Assembly: GCF_011421635.1 (NCBI RefSeq)
Contig: NZ_WTLI01000008.1
Span: forward strand, 151,347-215,346
DNA from: Paenibacillus turpanensis
Lineage (GTDB): Bacteria; Bacillota; Bacilli; Paenibacillales; YIM-B00363
Length of the DNA: 64,000 bases
Direction of reading: 5' to 3'
Positions 17,117-27,600 of this stretch are shown piece after piece; position 1 is the first letter of the stretch, and each line of letters begins with the position of its first letter. Under the pieces are notes generated by a model that worked only from the letters and a program-made list of their open reading frames with translations, was not told the origin of the DNA and ran no database searches. Position numbers and translations under genes: made by a program.

Positions 17117-17253
17117 TATAATTGGATTGTAAACGCTTGTACACGTAAATCCATCCGATGATGGGATACTTTGCCGGAATTAGAACATGATCTTCCGGCT
17201 GCCAAGGGTCGATAATCCGTTAATTCCTTGGATTCGTCCAAGGAATTTTTTTT
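17117..17253 (+). ncRNA. Unidentified structured leader or small RNA with terminator
   Basis: A TATAAT box at 17117-17122 should start transcription near 17130. The RNA contains TGGATT/AATCCA arms around 17123-17152, a hairpin GCCGGAA...TTCCGGC (about 17174-17204) framed by GGGAT and ATCC, and ends in the perfect terminator at 17222-17253. It lies about 105 bases upstream of the GGDEF-EAL start. I compared it by eye with c-di-GMP, c-di-AMP, glycine, fluoride and other common classes and found no convincing match. It may be a regulated leader of the c-di-GMP gene or a free ~120-base RNA. A TGTA...TACA CRE-like palindrome (17128-17143) overlaps the start. Confidence 0.4.
17222..17253 (+). terminator. 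Strong terminator upstream of the GGDEF-EAL gene
   Basis: AATTCCTTGGA-TTCG-TCCAAGGAATT, a perfect stem with a stable tetraloop and eight T residues. It ends the leader and may also stop read-through from the TRIC gene. Confidence 0.93.
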
Positions 17254-17358
17254 GGGCTTAGTTTGTCGTTTTCAGTCGAAATACTTCGAACTATGTAGTC
17301 TTATAAAGGTGATACATTGCGTTCCCGGCTTTTATTAAGAATCAAAGGTGTTGATTTC

Positions 17359-19971
17359 ATGCGGATAACGAACACAAAGATCCCGTCTGCTTTCCGTTCG
17401 GCTCTCCTTTATTTCGTGCTAGGAGCTGCGGCGTTTGTTTGTTATTTGTTTCCGTTTCATTTCTTTTATCAGCTGAGCATTATGTTTGGCAGTATCTTTT
17501 TGTTCATTACGGCACAGCGCTTTTCGCTGCTGTTGACAGTTCTTCAGATCGCCGGTGTACATATTGCGGCCATGTCAATGCCTGAAACGCAAATTCATGT
17601 GTTTCACACTGCGGAGCTAATTGCTGTTGTTTTACTCGCGCAGCTTTTTAAAAAGAACAGGCTTATGCTGTACGATGGGCTGTATTGGCTCATTGTAGGT
17701 GTGCCGATTCTAATCGGTGCCCATCTGTTTCGCGGTATGCCGGTCTACACGGAGCTTCAGCTCTTTACCTTTGCCATGGTTATTAACGGGCTGTTTAATG
17801 CGATGGTAGCGGAAATAATAGTGAAATATGTTCCCGCCTTGCAAAAAAAACCGACGAATCAATCTATGATGCTGACGATGCCGCAAATTATTCTACATGT
17901 TAATTTTTTTGGTCTGGTTAGCATGGCTTTGATGATTTTGGTGACAGGCGGTCAAGCCATGGAGCAGCAGGCGAAGAAGGATATTGTTTCTTCGCTTCGC
18001 GATACCAATCTATCCATGAAGCAGATTATTCAATCGTATTCTTCACAGCAGCTGAGAGATCTGCATTTGCGCAATGTGATATTAATGGAGGAGACGAAGG
18101 GGAGTCTACTGAAGCAAGCGGACCCGAAAGGCCACGGAGTGGTTATGCTTGATAAACGCGGTCTGATCCTGTCAGTTCCGGACATTCCGGGTTCGCCCCC
18201 ATGGCTGCGACCGGAGCAGTGGGAGTTCGACAAAAATAATCTTTACTTGTCGCTCCCAAGCAGAGGAGTACTGCTTGCCGATAATGGTTCCCGATGGAAA
18301 GAGGCCGCTTATATTCATATGGTCGAGGTAGACAGCTTCGTTTTGTATTTCCGTTGGCCTTTGAATAAGTACTATATGGACTTATATGTTTCTTATTCGC
18401 TTCAGTTCCAAAATGTTTTGTATATTGCAGGCTTTATGCTGCTGCTGGTTTTTTTTCTGCACAAGGTACTCGTCCGATCCATTCGGAACTTGATTGATGC
18501 AACGACCGATATTCCGACAAAGCTGATCAATGGTGAACGGCTTCAGCTGCCGTCAAACCGGCTGTATGAAATTCAGCTGATTACGGATAATATTCGTTCG
18601 ATTTCCGGGAAATTGGGAGATATGCTGTCCCAGTCACGTGTCCTGGCCTATTACGATACATTGACCGGACTGCCGAACCGCAGAAATTTTAATGAACATC
18701 TCCAAAATTTATTTAGCACAACAGCAGCGGATTCGGAAGTGTCCGTCGCAGTTATGTTTATTGATCTGGATCGGTTTAAGCAGATCAACGATACGTTGGG
18801 CCATGGGGTAGGGGACAGTTTATTAAAGCAGGTTGGACAGCGGCTTGAACGGTATATCGGGCAAAACGGGATGGTTGCTCGGCTCGGCGGCGACGAGTTT
18901 GTGATCGTGGTATCTCCTGCGGAAGAGAGTGAGATTCACGTTATCGCTAGAAAAGCGCTGGAGGCGATTTCGGAGCCGGTACGCGTGGACGAGCATGAAC
19001 TGCTGATCGTTGGAAGCATCGGAATCAGCATTGCACCTACGGACGGAAATGATATGGATACCATTATTAAAAAAGCCGATTCCGCGATGTATGCCGCCAA
19101 AGGTGCTGGAGGGGATACGTACCATTTCTTCTCCTCCGTTGATGCTCGAAGCCACGCCGAATTTTTCTCGGAGCGTATGTTTATTGAGTTTGAGCTTCGA
19201 AAGGCCTTCGAAGCTAGAGAGTTGGAGCTGTATTATCAGCCGGTGATTGATGCCAAAAGTCAAACCGTTGTATCGGCTGAAGCGCTGCTCCGCTGGAGAC
19301 ATAAAGAATGGGGGATGGTATCCCCCGCAAAATTTATACCGGTCGCGGAAAGTATGGGCATCATGGGCGCACTGGGCGAATGGGTGCTGGAAGAGGCCTG
19401 CAGGCAAAATAAAGCCTGGATGGACGACGGCGTTGGTGAGCTTCGCATTGCTGTCAACTTGTCCCCGACCCAGTTTAACAAGGGTACCTTTGTCCAAATG
19501 ATTCATGAGGTGCTGCAAAAGACGGGACTGCCGCCGAGAATGCTTGACCTTGAAATCACCGAAGAGGTTCTTGCTAAACAGACCGAGACGATGAAGGCGG
19601 ATTTAAACTTATTGAAAAAGCAAGGGGTCCGGATATGGATTGATGATTTTGGGACCGGTTATTCCTCGCTAAGCATGCTGAACAAGCTGCCAGTCAACGG
19701 CTTTAAAATCGACCAATCGTTTGTGCGCAATTTGCAAAACCAGCCGGGGAATGTATCTATTATTCGGGCTATTGTCCAGCTGGCTCATATTCAGGGCTGG
19801 GGACTCATTGCGGAGGGAGTGGAAACGAGCGAGGAATCGCTGATCCTTAGCTCACTCGGTTGTGCGGAGCATCAAGGGTACTTTTATGGCAAGCCGATGC
19901 CTCCTGAACAATTTGCCCAATATATAAGAGAGAGGATGGCCTCGGAGAAGGAGGGGGATTTGGATGAGTAG
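17359..19971 (+). CDS. Membrane GGDEF-EAL c-di-GMP synthase/phosphodiesterase
   Basis: 870-residue membrane protein. Residues 1-190 hold about six membrane segments. An extracellular region of ~200 residues follows (about 190-355) and then a membrane segment near 360-380. The GGDEF domain (about 440-600) has an intact RLGGDEF motif but no RxxD inhibitory site before it. The EAL domain (about 615-865) keeps EALLRW, the Asn of VNLSPTQF, EITEEVL, DDFGTGYSSL, GFKIDQ and AEGVE. Both activities are possible. The ATG at 17359 has AAAGGTG 8 bases upstream; a TTG at 17317 is an alternative. Its stop overlaps the next gene by 8 bases. Confidence 0.93.
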   Translation: MRITNTKIPSAFRSALLYFVLGAAAFVCYLFPFHFFYQLSIMFGSIFLFITAQRFSLLLTVLQIAGVHIAAMSMPETQIHVFHTAELIAVVLLAQLFKKNRLMLYDGLYWLIVGVPILIGAHLFRGMPVYTELQLFTFAMVINGLFNAMVAEIIVKYVPALQKKPTNQSMMLTMPQIILHVNFFGLVSMALMILVTGGQAMEQQAKKDIVSSLRDTNLSMKQIIQSYSSQQLRDLHLRNVILMEETKGSLLKQADPKGHGVVMLDKRGLILSVPDIPGSPPWLRPEQWEFDKNNLYLSLPSRGVLLADNGSRWKEAAYIHMVEVDSFVLYFRWPLNKYYMDLYVSYSLQFQNVLYIAGFMLLLVFFLHKVLVRSIRNLIDATTDIPTKLINGERLQLPSNRLYEIQLITDNIRSISGKLGDMLSQSRVLAYYDTLTGLPNRRNFNEHLQNLFSTTAADSEVSVAVMFIDLDRFKQINDTLGHGVGDSLLKQVGQRLERYIGQNGMVARLGGDEFVIVVSPAEESEIHVIARKALEAISEPVRVDEHELLIVGSIGISIAPTDGNDMDTIIKKADSAMYAAKGAGGDTYHFFSSVDARSHAEFFSERMFIEFELRKAFEARELELYYQPVIDAKSQTVVSAEALLRWRHKEWGMVSPAKFIPVAESMGIMGALGEWVLEEACRQNKAWMDDGVGELRIAVNLSPTQFNKGTFVQMIHEVLQKTGLPPRMLDLEITEEVLAKQTETMKADLNLLKKQGVRIWIDDFGTGYSSLSMLNKLPVNGFKIDQSFVRNLQNQPGNVSIIRAIVQLAHIQGWGLIAEGVETSEESLILSSLGCAEHQGYFYGKPMPPEQFAQYIRERMASEKEGDLDE

Positions 19972-21262
19972 GCCTATGATTATCGTGCTGCTGACCGTGA
20001 TGCTCTTATCAGGCTGCACGAGAGGGGCTGAGCTGGTTAGCCCTCCTCAGCAAGCTGTTGTAGATTTTCAATCCAGTCCCGCTGCACTGCGGGTTCTCTC
20101 TTCATTTGATAAACCGGTGTATCTGGCTGAGGAGTTTGAAAAGAAGTATCCCGGCATATCCGTTGAATGGACGGTTGTAAAGACTCTTCAAAATCTTTTG
20201 GATTCGTTGGCTTCCGAGCCGCCTTTCGATCTTATTGCGTTCGATTACATGTGGTCAAACGAAATGAGCGGTTACGACATATTCGAGGATTTGAACGGAC
20301 CTCCTTACCATATCGGTCAATATAAGGAGTGGTTTCCGGGGTTAAACTGGGATCGGCTCTCCACCATGCAAGATAAGAAGGTAATCATCGTACCAAGGGA
20401 TTTGCCTGCTGAGCTGACATTTTATCGAGCGGATATATTGGCAGAGCATGGCTTTCCTTCAGACCCGGAGCAATTAGGCGAATGGATGGAAAACCCGGAT
20501 AATTGGCTGACGATGGCCAAAAAACTCAAAAAATCCGATGTCGCGATTGTGTCACGCGCCATCGACCCGTTTGTCATGGCTTCGAAGGGACAAGGATTAT
20601 TTACCGAAAATATGACCGTGTCACTCACGATGGAGCCCTTTATCTCCCTGCTTCATGTCTCTAAGCAAATTCAAGATTTAGGGCTGGACAGTAAAGCAAC
20701 GATTTGGGATGAAAAGGGCAGAGAGTCTTTGCGTAACGGCAAGCTGGCCATGTTTACTCTCGGAGAATGGGGAATGGAGATGCTTCGGGCATGGTCGCCG
20801 CATAATGTTCATTTGTGGAAGACGACCCGACTGCCATTCGGATTGTACGGTATTCATGGTGGTTATGCTTATGCTATTCCAACCTTCTCCAACCATAAAT
20901 CCCTGGCTTGGGAGTGGATCAAATATACAACGGAAATGGATACAAAGTATCGAGAATCCCTTGCAACTCATTCTTGGTATGATAAGCTTCCGGACACACG
21001 TCTAACCCCAGTGGATGGCCGTGGCTACGAAATCATATTACGTTCATTAGATTTGCTTCTTTCCTCGGAGAAATCGCCGGAAGAAATGGCCGTTGAACTG
21101 AAGAGTAAGGTTGAGGTGGAGCTTTACCGGGAGATTCAGTATATGAAGAATGCGCAGAACAAAGGAAGACCTCCTGAAGGCGCACCTCCGTTTTTATTCG
21201 ATAACGAGGGCGGACCGGGGAGGCCACCTTTGGGAGCTGACGAATCGTCCGCTAGAAAGTGA
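19964..21262 (+). CDS. Orphan extracellular solute-binding lipoprotein (family 1)
   Basis: 432-residue lipoprotein. A short signal peptide ends in LLSGC near residue 18. The mature part resembles sugar-type family 1 binding proteins: FEKKYPGISVEWTVVKT near the start, then PFDLIAFDYMWSNEM, a hinge, and NGKLAMFTLGEWGMEML. The C terminus is Gly/Pro-rich and unusual for the family. No permease or ATPase gene lies near. It overlaps the GGDEF-EAL gene by 8 bases, so the two proteins are probably made together. A role as ligand receptor for the membrane c-di-GMP enzyme, comparable with NspS for MbaA, is inferred from context. The ligand is unknown. Confidence 0.88.
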   Translation: MSRPMIIVLLTVMLLSGCTRGAELVSPPQQAVVDFQSSPAALRVLSSFDKPVYLAEEFEKKYPGISVEWTVVKTLQNLLDSLASEPPFDLIAFDYMWSNEMSGYDIFEDLNGPPYHIGQYKEWFPGLNWDRLSTMQDKKVIIVPRDLPAELTFYRADILAEHGFPSDPEQLGEWMENPDNWLTMAKKLKKSDVAIVSRAIDPFVMASKGQGLFTENMTVSLTMEPFISLLHVSKQIQDLGLDSKATIWDEKGRESLRNGKLAMFTLGEWGMEMLRAWSPHNVHLWKTTRLPFGLYGIHGGYAYAIPTFSNHKSLAWEWIKYTTEMDTKYRESLATHSWYDKLPDTRLTPVDGRGYEIILRSLDLLLSSEKSPEEMAVELKSKVEVELYREIQYMKNAQNKGRPPEGAPPFLFDNEGGPGRPPLGADESSARK

Positions 21263-21298
21263 CATTTCATCGATACTCGAGATTATTTTAAGTATAGG

Positions 21299-21337
21299 AA
21301 AGCAGTGTGTGCTCTAACGAGACCGCTGCTTTTTTTG
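21299..21337 (+). terminator. Terminator of the GGDEF-EAL/lipoprotein operon
   Basis: AAAGCAG / CTGCTTT outer stem with CTC-TAAC-GAG inner hairpin, followed by a T tract. Confidence 0.8.
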
Positions 21338-21433
21338 TATTCCAGACGGTAGGATCACCTTATGATCTTAAAATAAGAAAATGATCACTGGATTAGTTCA
21401 TGTCATGATTCGACGAAATTCGTGAAATTTCGC

Positions 21434-21462
21434 TTGATGTTTTATAGCTTTGCCCCTAAGAT
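21434..21462 (+). promoter_or_regulatory. Promoter of the pectinase gene
   Basis: TTGATG (-35, 21434-21439), 17-base spacer, TAAGAT (-10, 21457-21462). This predicts a start near 21469 and a leader of about 220 bases. Confidence 0.55.
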
Positions 21463-21468
21463 AAATCT

Positions 21469-21687
21469 ACTACATACATGAATACCTACCTGAGTCCCAA
21501 TTCTTTAACAGCCGGAATGGTAGGTAAAGGAGCGATCGAACACCGCCGCAATGGGAGCTGCGGATCTGCATGAAGTCTAGGGATATACGAACTTCTAAAA
21601 AAAGAATGTAAACGCTTTACCAATGAGGGGTACTAGGTAATGGGGCCATACGGAAAGATAAAGAGATCGGAAAGGTAGAGACCACCA
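21469..21687 (+). ncRNA. Long 5' leader of the pectinase gene, possibly structured
   Basis: TACCTACC (21484-21491) pairs with GGTAGGTA (about 21519-21526). A second hairpin CCGC...GCGG follows (about 21544-21563), then GAAGT...ACTTC (21572-21595). No known riboswitch class was recognised and no terminator is visible, so any control would be of translation or by the palindrome at 21607. Confidence 0.3.
21607..21620. promoter_or_regulatory. CRE-like palindrome in the pectinase leader
   Basis: TGTAAACGCTTTAC contains the perfect inverted repeat GTAAA-CGC-TTTAC, like a CcpA/LacI-family operator. It lies 140 bases downstream of the predicted start, a position where repressors can act as a roadblock. 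Catabolite repression of a pectinase would be expected. Confidence 0.45.
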
Positions 21688-24600
21688 ATGAAAAAGTTTA
21701 TGATTATCGCCCTCTGTTTTATGTTAGCGCTTTCGATGGTTCCCGCAGTGTCGGCCAATGACACCACAGGAACAACTTCCGTTCCGCCAATTCACGAGGA
21801 GACCTTTGAAGACCCGCAGTACTCGCCAGATCCAGTTTCGGTCGGCTCCTTAGCAAATTACGCAATTACGAACGGAGCTGTAGGCTCTTACTTTGCTCAG
21901 CTCGTTCCTTATACGGCACCCGTGTGGGCAGCCAATGCGGATAATAAAGTGTTTAAGCTATCCGATAATGGGAGCGGGAGCGTTGTAGCTACCCGGACCT
22001 TAGCGGAGAAGCATTCCGGAAAAACGATTGTTGCGGAGTTTGACTATCGCTACGAGGGCTCGGCAACCGCAAATAATCACCGGGTCATCCGATTGAGAAG
22101 CAGCGGCGGTGATATTGTATTTATCGAAACGATGAGCGGGGCAATCAGCTATCGTTATAAGGACCCGGTTTCTCTGCTGGATAAGCAGTACATGCCCATC
22201 GTACCGTCAGGGCAATTTAAAGCGAATGTGTGGTACCACTTTAAAATTCAAGTGAATTTGAACAATGCGGCATCCGGTGTAACGGTTACGGTTACGGATG
22301 AAACGAATAATGTGTACCAACTAAACAATGGAGTGGGCGTCCAATTCTGGGATGCAGCGACGACCACAACAAACAGCAACCTTGCGAAATTTGACCACTC
22401 GACATCAGGTGGAAGCGCAGGCGTGATGTACTATGATAACTTCCGTATTTATGAGCCGCAGCTTCCGCCTAATAAGCCAGCTAATGTAAGCGCTGTCGCG
22501 GGAAATACACAAATTTCGTTGAGCTGGGGTGCAGCGGATGGCGCGACAAGCTACTCTGTAAAACGGAAATCAGGCTCGGAGCCGTATGTAACGGTTGCAC
22601 AAGGCCTTACGAGTCTTTATTTTGAAGATGGGAATTTAGTGAATGACACCACGTACACTTATCTTGTCGAAGCGGTGAATGTTAACGGCAGCACGCCTTC
22701 GGATGAGATTCTTGTCACACCGAACGGTAATGTACCGCTTCCAGCCAAGACGGAAGGGCTTCAAGGAACTGTGCTTGACAGCTCGGTCATGCTGAAATGG
22801 AATAAGGTTGCACCGTCCGGCTCTGAGACCATCAGTTATATTGTAAAACGAAGCACATCCGTTGATGGAGAATTTACTCAGGTCAATTCAGCACCGATTG
22901 CTGCCGATCCGGATGAAGCAATCGTACTATATTTAGATTCAATGCTGACGAATGATACGAATTATTATTACAAAGTGATTGCCGCCAGTGTTGCCGGAAA
23001 AGGCGAAGAGTCCGACGTTTTGAAAATTGCACCACGGGCACCGCTTTCCAGCCCGACAGGAATTTCCGCTCAGGGCCAGAATAATGCTGTAAAGCTGAGC
23101 TGGAACAGTGTCGGCGCTGCTTCAGACTATTCCGTGCTGCGCAGTACGAAAAGCGGCGGCCCGTATGAGCTTGTGGCTGCGCAAATTACCGGAAACTCTT
23201 ACACTGATCAAGCCGTCGTGAATGGAACGACGTATTACTATGTCGTTACGGCGAAGAATGCGAAAACGACAAGCATGATTTCCGCCCAGGCTTCGGCGGC
23301 TCCTTATGCAGCTGCAGCCGGTACTCCCGCGGCGCCAACCGGCTTTCAAGCAACCGCCCATGACGGGAAGGTCAGCTTGTCTTGGCGTGAGGCTGGCGAT
23401 GCAAGCTCCTACTCGGTGCAACGCAGAGCTCACAACAGCGGCACAGAGTTCGCGGAGATCGCCAGCGTTCCTGCAGGCAGCGGAAGCTACGAGGATACGA
23501 CGGTCGTGAACGGAACCGAATATGACTACGTCGTAGCGGCAGTAAATGCGAACGGCACCGGCGGATACGCTCCGACGCTTGTTGTTCTTCCAGCCGAGAC
23601 GCTCACTGTAGATCCAAGTCAGCCTGCGGACCCGGCAGCGAAACGGTTTGCCACCATCCAATCGGCTGTAGACAGCTTGGGAACGACCAATGCGGAGAGA
23701 AAGGTTATTTTTATCCGCAGCGGGGTTTATGTTGAGAAGGTCACTGTGACGCAGTCTAAGGTTAGCTTTGTCGGTGAAGACCGCGATGCAACCATTATCC
23801 GTTTTGACGACTACGGCGGCTCCGACGGTAAATCCGGCCGTCCGGGATCGACCTTCCAGAGTATGACGGTACAGGTTACCGGGGATCAATTTACCGCATC
23901 CAACTTAACGATCGAAAATAGTGCGGCGCCACGAGATATTTACGGCACTGCCGTCGCCCTTTCCTTAAAAGGCGATAAAGCTGTATTCGATAATGTGAAG
24001 CTGTTAGGTTATCAAGACACTTTGTATAACGCAGTTGCGGTTTCGGACTCAACGAAGGGACGACAATATTTCCGCAACAGCATCATTCAAGGTGATGTCG
24101 ATTTTATTTTCGGTGAGGCGCCTGCCGTGGTGATCGAAAACAGCGACATCATCAGTGCTACACATCCGTCCAGCACAAAGACGGGCGGATATATTACTGC
24201 AGCAGGCCAGACGAAGCCGGAAGATCCGGGTTATGTATTTATCAACAGCCGTCTGATTAAAGATCCAACGGCCAAAGGTGACTTTTACTTGGGTCGACCG
24301 TGGAAAAACAGCCCGAAGGTACGTTTTATAAACACATGGATCGACAGCAATATCATTTCGGCAGGCTGGAAGTCGTGGAACGTTGAACCGGCTTTCTACG
24401 GCGAGTACAACAGCTACGGTCCGGGAGCTAATGCGTATGGACGCAGCTCGGCACTGTCCCGCCAAATGTCTGCGGAAGAAGCCAACGCGCTTACGGTTCC
24501 GCAAATTTTTGGAGATTGGGACCCGACAGCCGTGGTCATTATGCCAGGCGTGAAGCCGAATCCAACCTTGGGCCAAACCTCCGTATTGTATGACAAAAAT

Positions 24601-27600
24601 CCGGCACTTTCTGCGGATGTTCAGGTTTCCGTGCAGTTCTCAGGCGATGTGCTTAGCGAGATCTCGAATGGCGGAGTGCCTCTGATTGCAGGACAAGATT
24701 ATGTTGAAAACAACAACGGTATCGTCCTGCAGAAAGCTTATCTGGAAGCTTTGAGCTTCGGCAGCAGCAGTTTGCAGGTGCGTTTTGGTTCGGGCGCTGT
24801 TCTTCCGGTAACCGTGAACGTTATCGATTCCTCATTTGCGCAGCAGCCTGCCGCTTCCGAAGCAGGATGGGCTTCGCAGGGAGAGGGAGTATCGGGAGGC
24901 ATTGGTGCGAACGGCGATAATGTGTACGTCGTTTCGAATCGTTCGGAGCTGATACGAGCGCTTGGTGGAAACAATACGACGAATCGCACGAACAGCGTGA
25001 AGAAAATTATTTACGTGAAGGGCACGATTGATGCCAACGTCGATGATAACAACAACCCTCTTGGGTATAACGAATATATTCAAGGCACGGGGTACACGCT
25101 GGAGCAATATTTGGCGGATCCGACCAATACAACACTCGAGCAAGGACGCAGCTTGGCGCAAAAAGCACAGGCGGCTAGGGTGCAAATTTACGTCGGTTCA
25201 AATACCTCCATCATCGGACTTGGCGAGGATGCCAAAATCGTTGGGGCCAACCTGATGCTGGATAACGTAAAAAATATCATCATCCGCAATATTGAGTTCC
25301 AAAATGCGCATGACTTTTTCCCGCAGTGGGATCCGACAGACGGCTCGAGCGGTAACTGGAACTCGAAGTACGATAACATTTCGGTGACCGGCTCCGGCAC
25401 CATGAATATTTGGATTGACCATAACTCCTTCAATGATCTGAGCGAACGCTTTAAAGGCATTGAGGAGCAGTATTACTTCGGCAAGCATTACCAAAATTAC
25501 GACGGCTTTATTGATATTACGAAACAGGCGGATCTTGTTACGCTGTCCTACAACCATTTTGCGAACCACGATAAAACGATGCTGATCGGCAGCAGCGACA
25601 GCGACGCGATGGACATGGGACGGCTTCGTACGACGATTCACCATAACTATTTTGAAAACATTGTCCAACGTGCACCGCGCGTTCGGTATGGTCAAATTCA
25701 TTTGTATAACAACTACTACAATTCCTCATCGGAATTAGGGATGCTTTACTCTGTAGGGGTTGGGGCGTCTTCACAGATTATTTCGGAAAACAACTATTTT
25801 GAAAATGTCCGTGCACCGATCGCCTATTACGATACTGCATCGGCAGGCGCAATTTCGGATACAGGAAGTCAGTTTGTGAACAGCTCGATCCCTACCTGGA
25901 AGGCACCGGTTAGCTGGACACCAATCTATGCATACCAGGCGGAGCAGGCTGGCAGTGTGAGGGATTCCGTGCTGCAGCAAGCAGGGGCGAAAGGACGGAC
26001 ACTGACACCGGCTTCATCTACAGCGGAGCTTGGCTTGAAGGTCTTGGAAAACGGCTCACAGGTACAGCTGAGCTGGCCTACGGTGAGTGGAGCAAGCAGC
26101 TATAACGTTAAGCGGAGCACGCAAAGCGGCGGACCATACCTTAATGTAGCAGCAGTGCCGGCGGCGCCAAATGTGCTCTCGGCAACGTATACGGATCATC
26201 GAGAAAGCAATGAGGCGGCGTTCTACTATTACAGGGTGTCAGCCGTAGGCAGTAACGGAGAGTTTGTCAGCTGGCCGGAAATTAGCGTAGCGACAGTGCC
26301 GGTTGTAATTCCGACGATACCGAGTATGCCGGGCGATGCTCCGACGATCTTGGTTAGCAAGTCGCTTGTAGCTGGCGGAGCGCAGGTTACGGTAACTGCG
26401 GCTGCATATGGATTGTCGCAAGCGAAATGGTCTGCAGGATCAGTGGGAATTAGTGACTTCAGTAACGGTGGAAGCGGGATTACAGACTTTACCGGCAGCT
26501 TCATCCCTTCCACAGTCACAGAGAATGTGTATCAGGGAAGCTTTACGGTAAATACTCTTGGCGTGTATACGGTCTATGTGAAGGATACAAACGGATACGA
26601 ATTGGTTCAAGAGCTTACTGTTTCTGAGCTGGGTTCGACACTGCCGCCGGTGATCCCGGAAGAAGATGGAGACGACGGGGCGGGTACAGATGTCCCGGCT
26701 CCTGGAACACCTGAACCAACAAACCCGACGAGCCCTTCAGCTCCGACGACACCGTCGGACGAAGATGATGATGAAGCTCCGGCCTCGACATCATCTGGAG
26801 GAGCGGCGCAGTCGGCCTCACCGGCACAGGAAACAGGCAAAAAAGACCAGATTATTCTAAACGGCCAGAAGCAGGATAACTTGCTTACTCGCAGTGCAGA
26901 GGGTTCGCAGCAGGTATTTACGATAGACAGCGGCAAGCTTACCGAGATGGTCAAAAATCTTGGTGCGAAAGCCATCGTCGAAATTCCGGTCACAGATGCC
27001 GGAGACAAGGTGAAAATTAAGCTCAGCGGCAGTATTCTGAACGAATTAAACCGAAATGGCGCGTCGCTAAAAATTACTACCGACTTCGCAGAGTACGCTA
27101 TTCCGGTCGGTCAAATTTCACTTTCATCCATTGCGGAACGCTTGGGCAATCAGGCGGCAGTCAGTGATATGAATGTGCAGCTTATTATTGAAAAAGCAAG
27201 CGGTCAACAGCAGGAAAGACTGAAGCAGAATGCACAAACCAATGGCTTCCGTCTTGTCGGCAGCCCCGTGGATTTCTCGGTACAGGTAACTGCCGGAAAT
27301 CAATCGGTTGAAGTGAATCGCTTTACCGAGTTTGTTGAACGTTCTATTCCTGTACCAGCGGGTGAAAATCCGGATCGGATCACGACGGCGGTAGTGCTTG
27401 AAGCAGACGGATCCATTCGTCACGTCCCGACCAGCATTACTGTGCGTGAAGGCCAGTACTATGCGGACATCCGCAGCTTAACGAACAGCACGTATTCGCT
27501 CGTTGCAAATGACGCATCGTTTGTCGATACTGCTGGGCACTGGGGAGACGAAATCATTCGAGATATGGCTTCACGCTTTGTGATCAACGGTTTTACAAAG

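Larger units (their letters stand above)
21263..21687. other. Intergenic region ahead of the pectinase gene
   Basis: Holds the terminator of the GGDEF-EAL/lipoprotein operon (21299-21337), an AT-rich spacer, a sigma-A-type promoter (21434-21462), a ~220-base leader with inverted repeats and a CRE-like palindrome (21607-21620). No coding frame with a ribosome site was seen. Confidence 0.6.
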
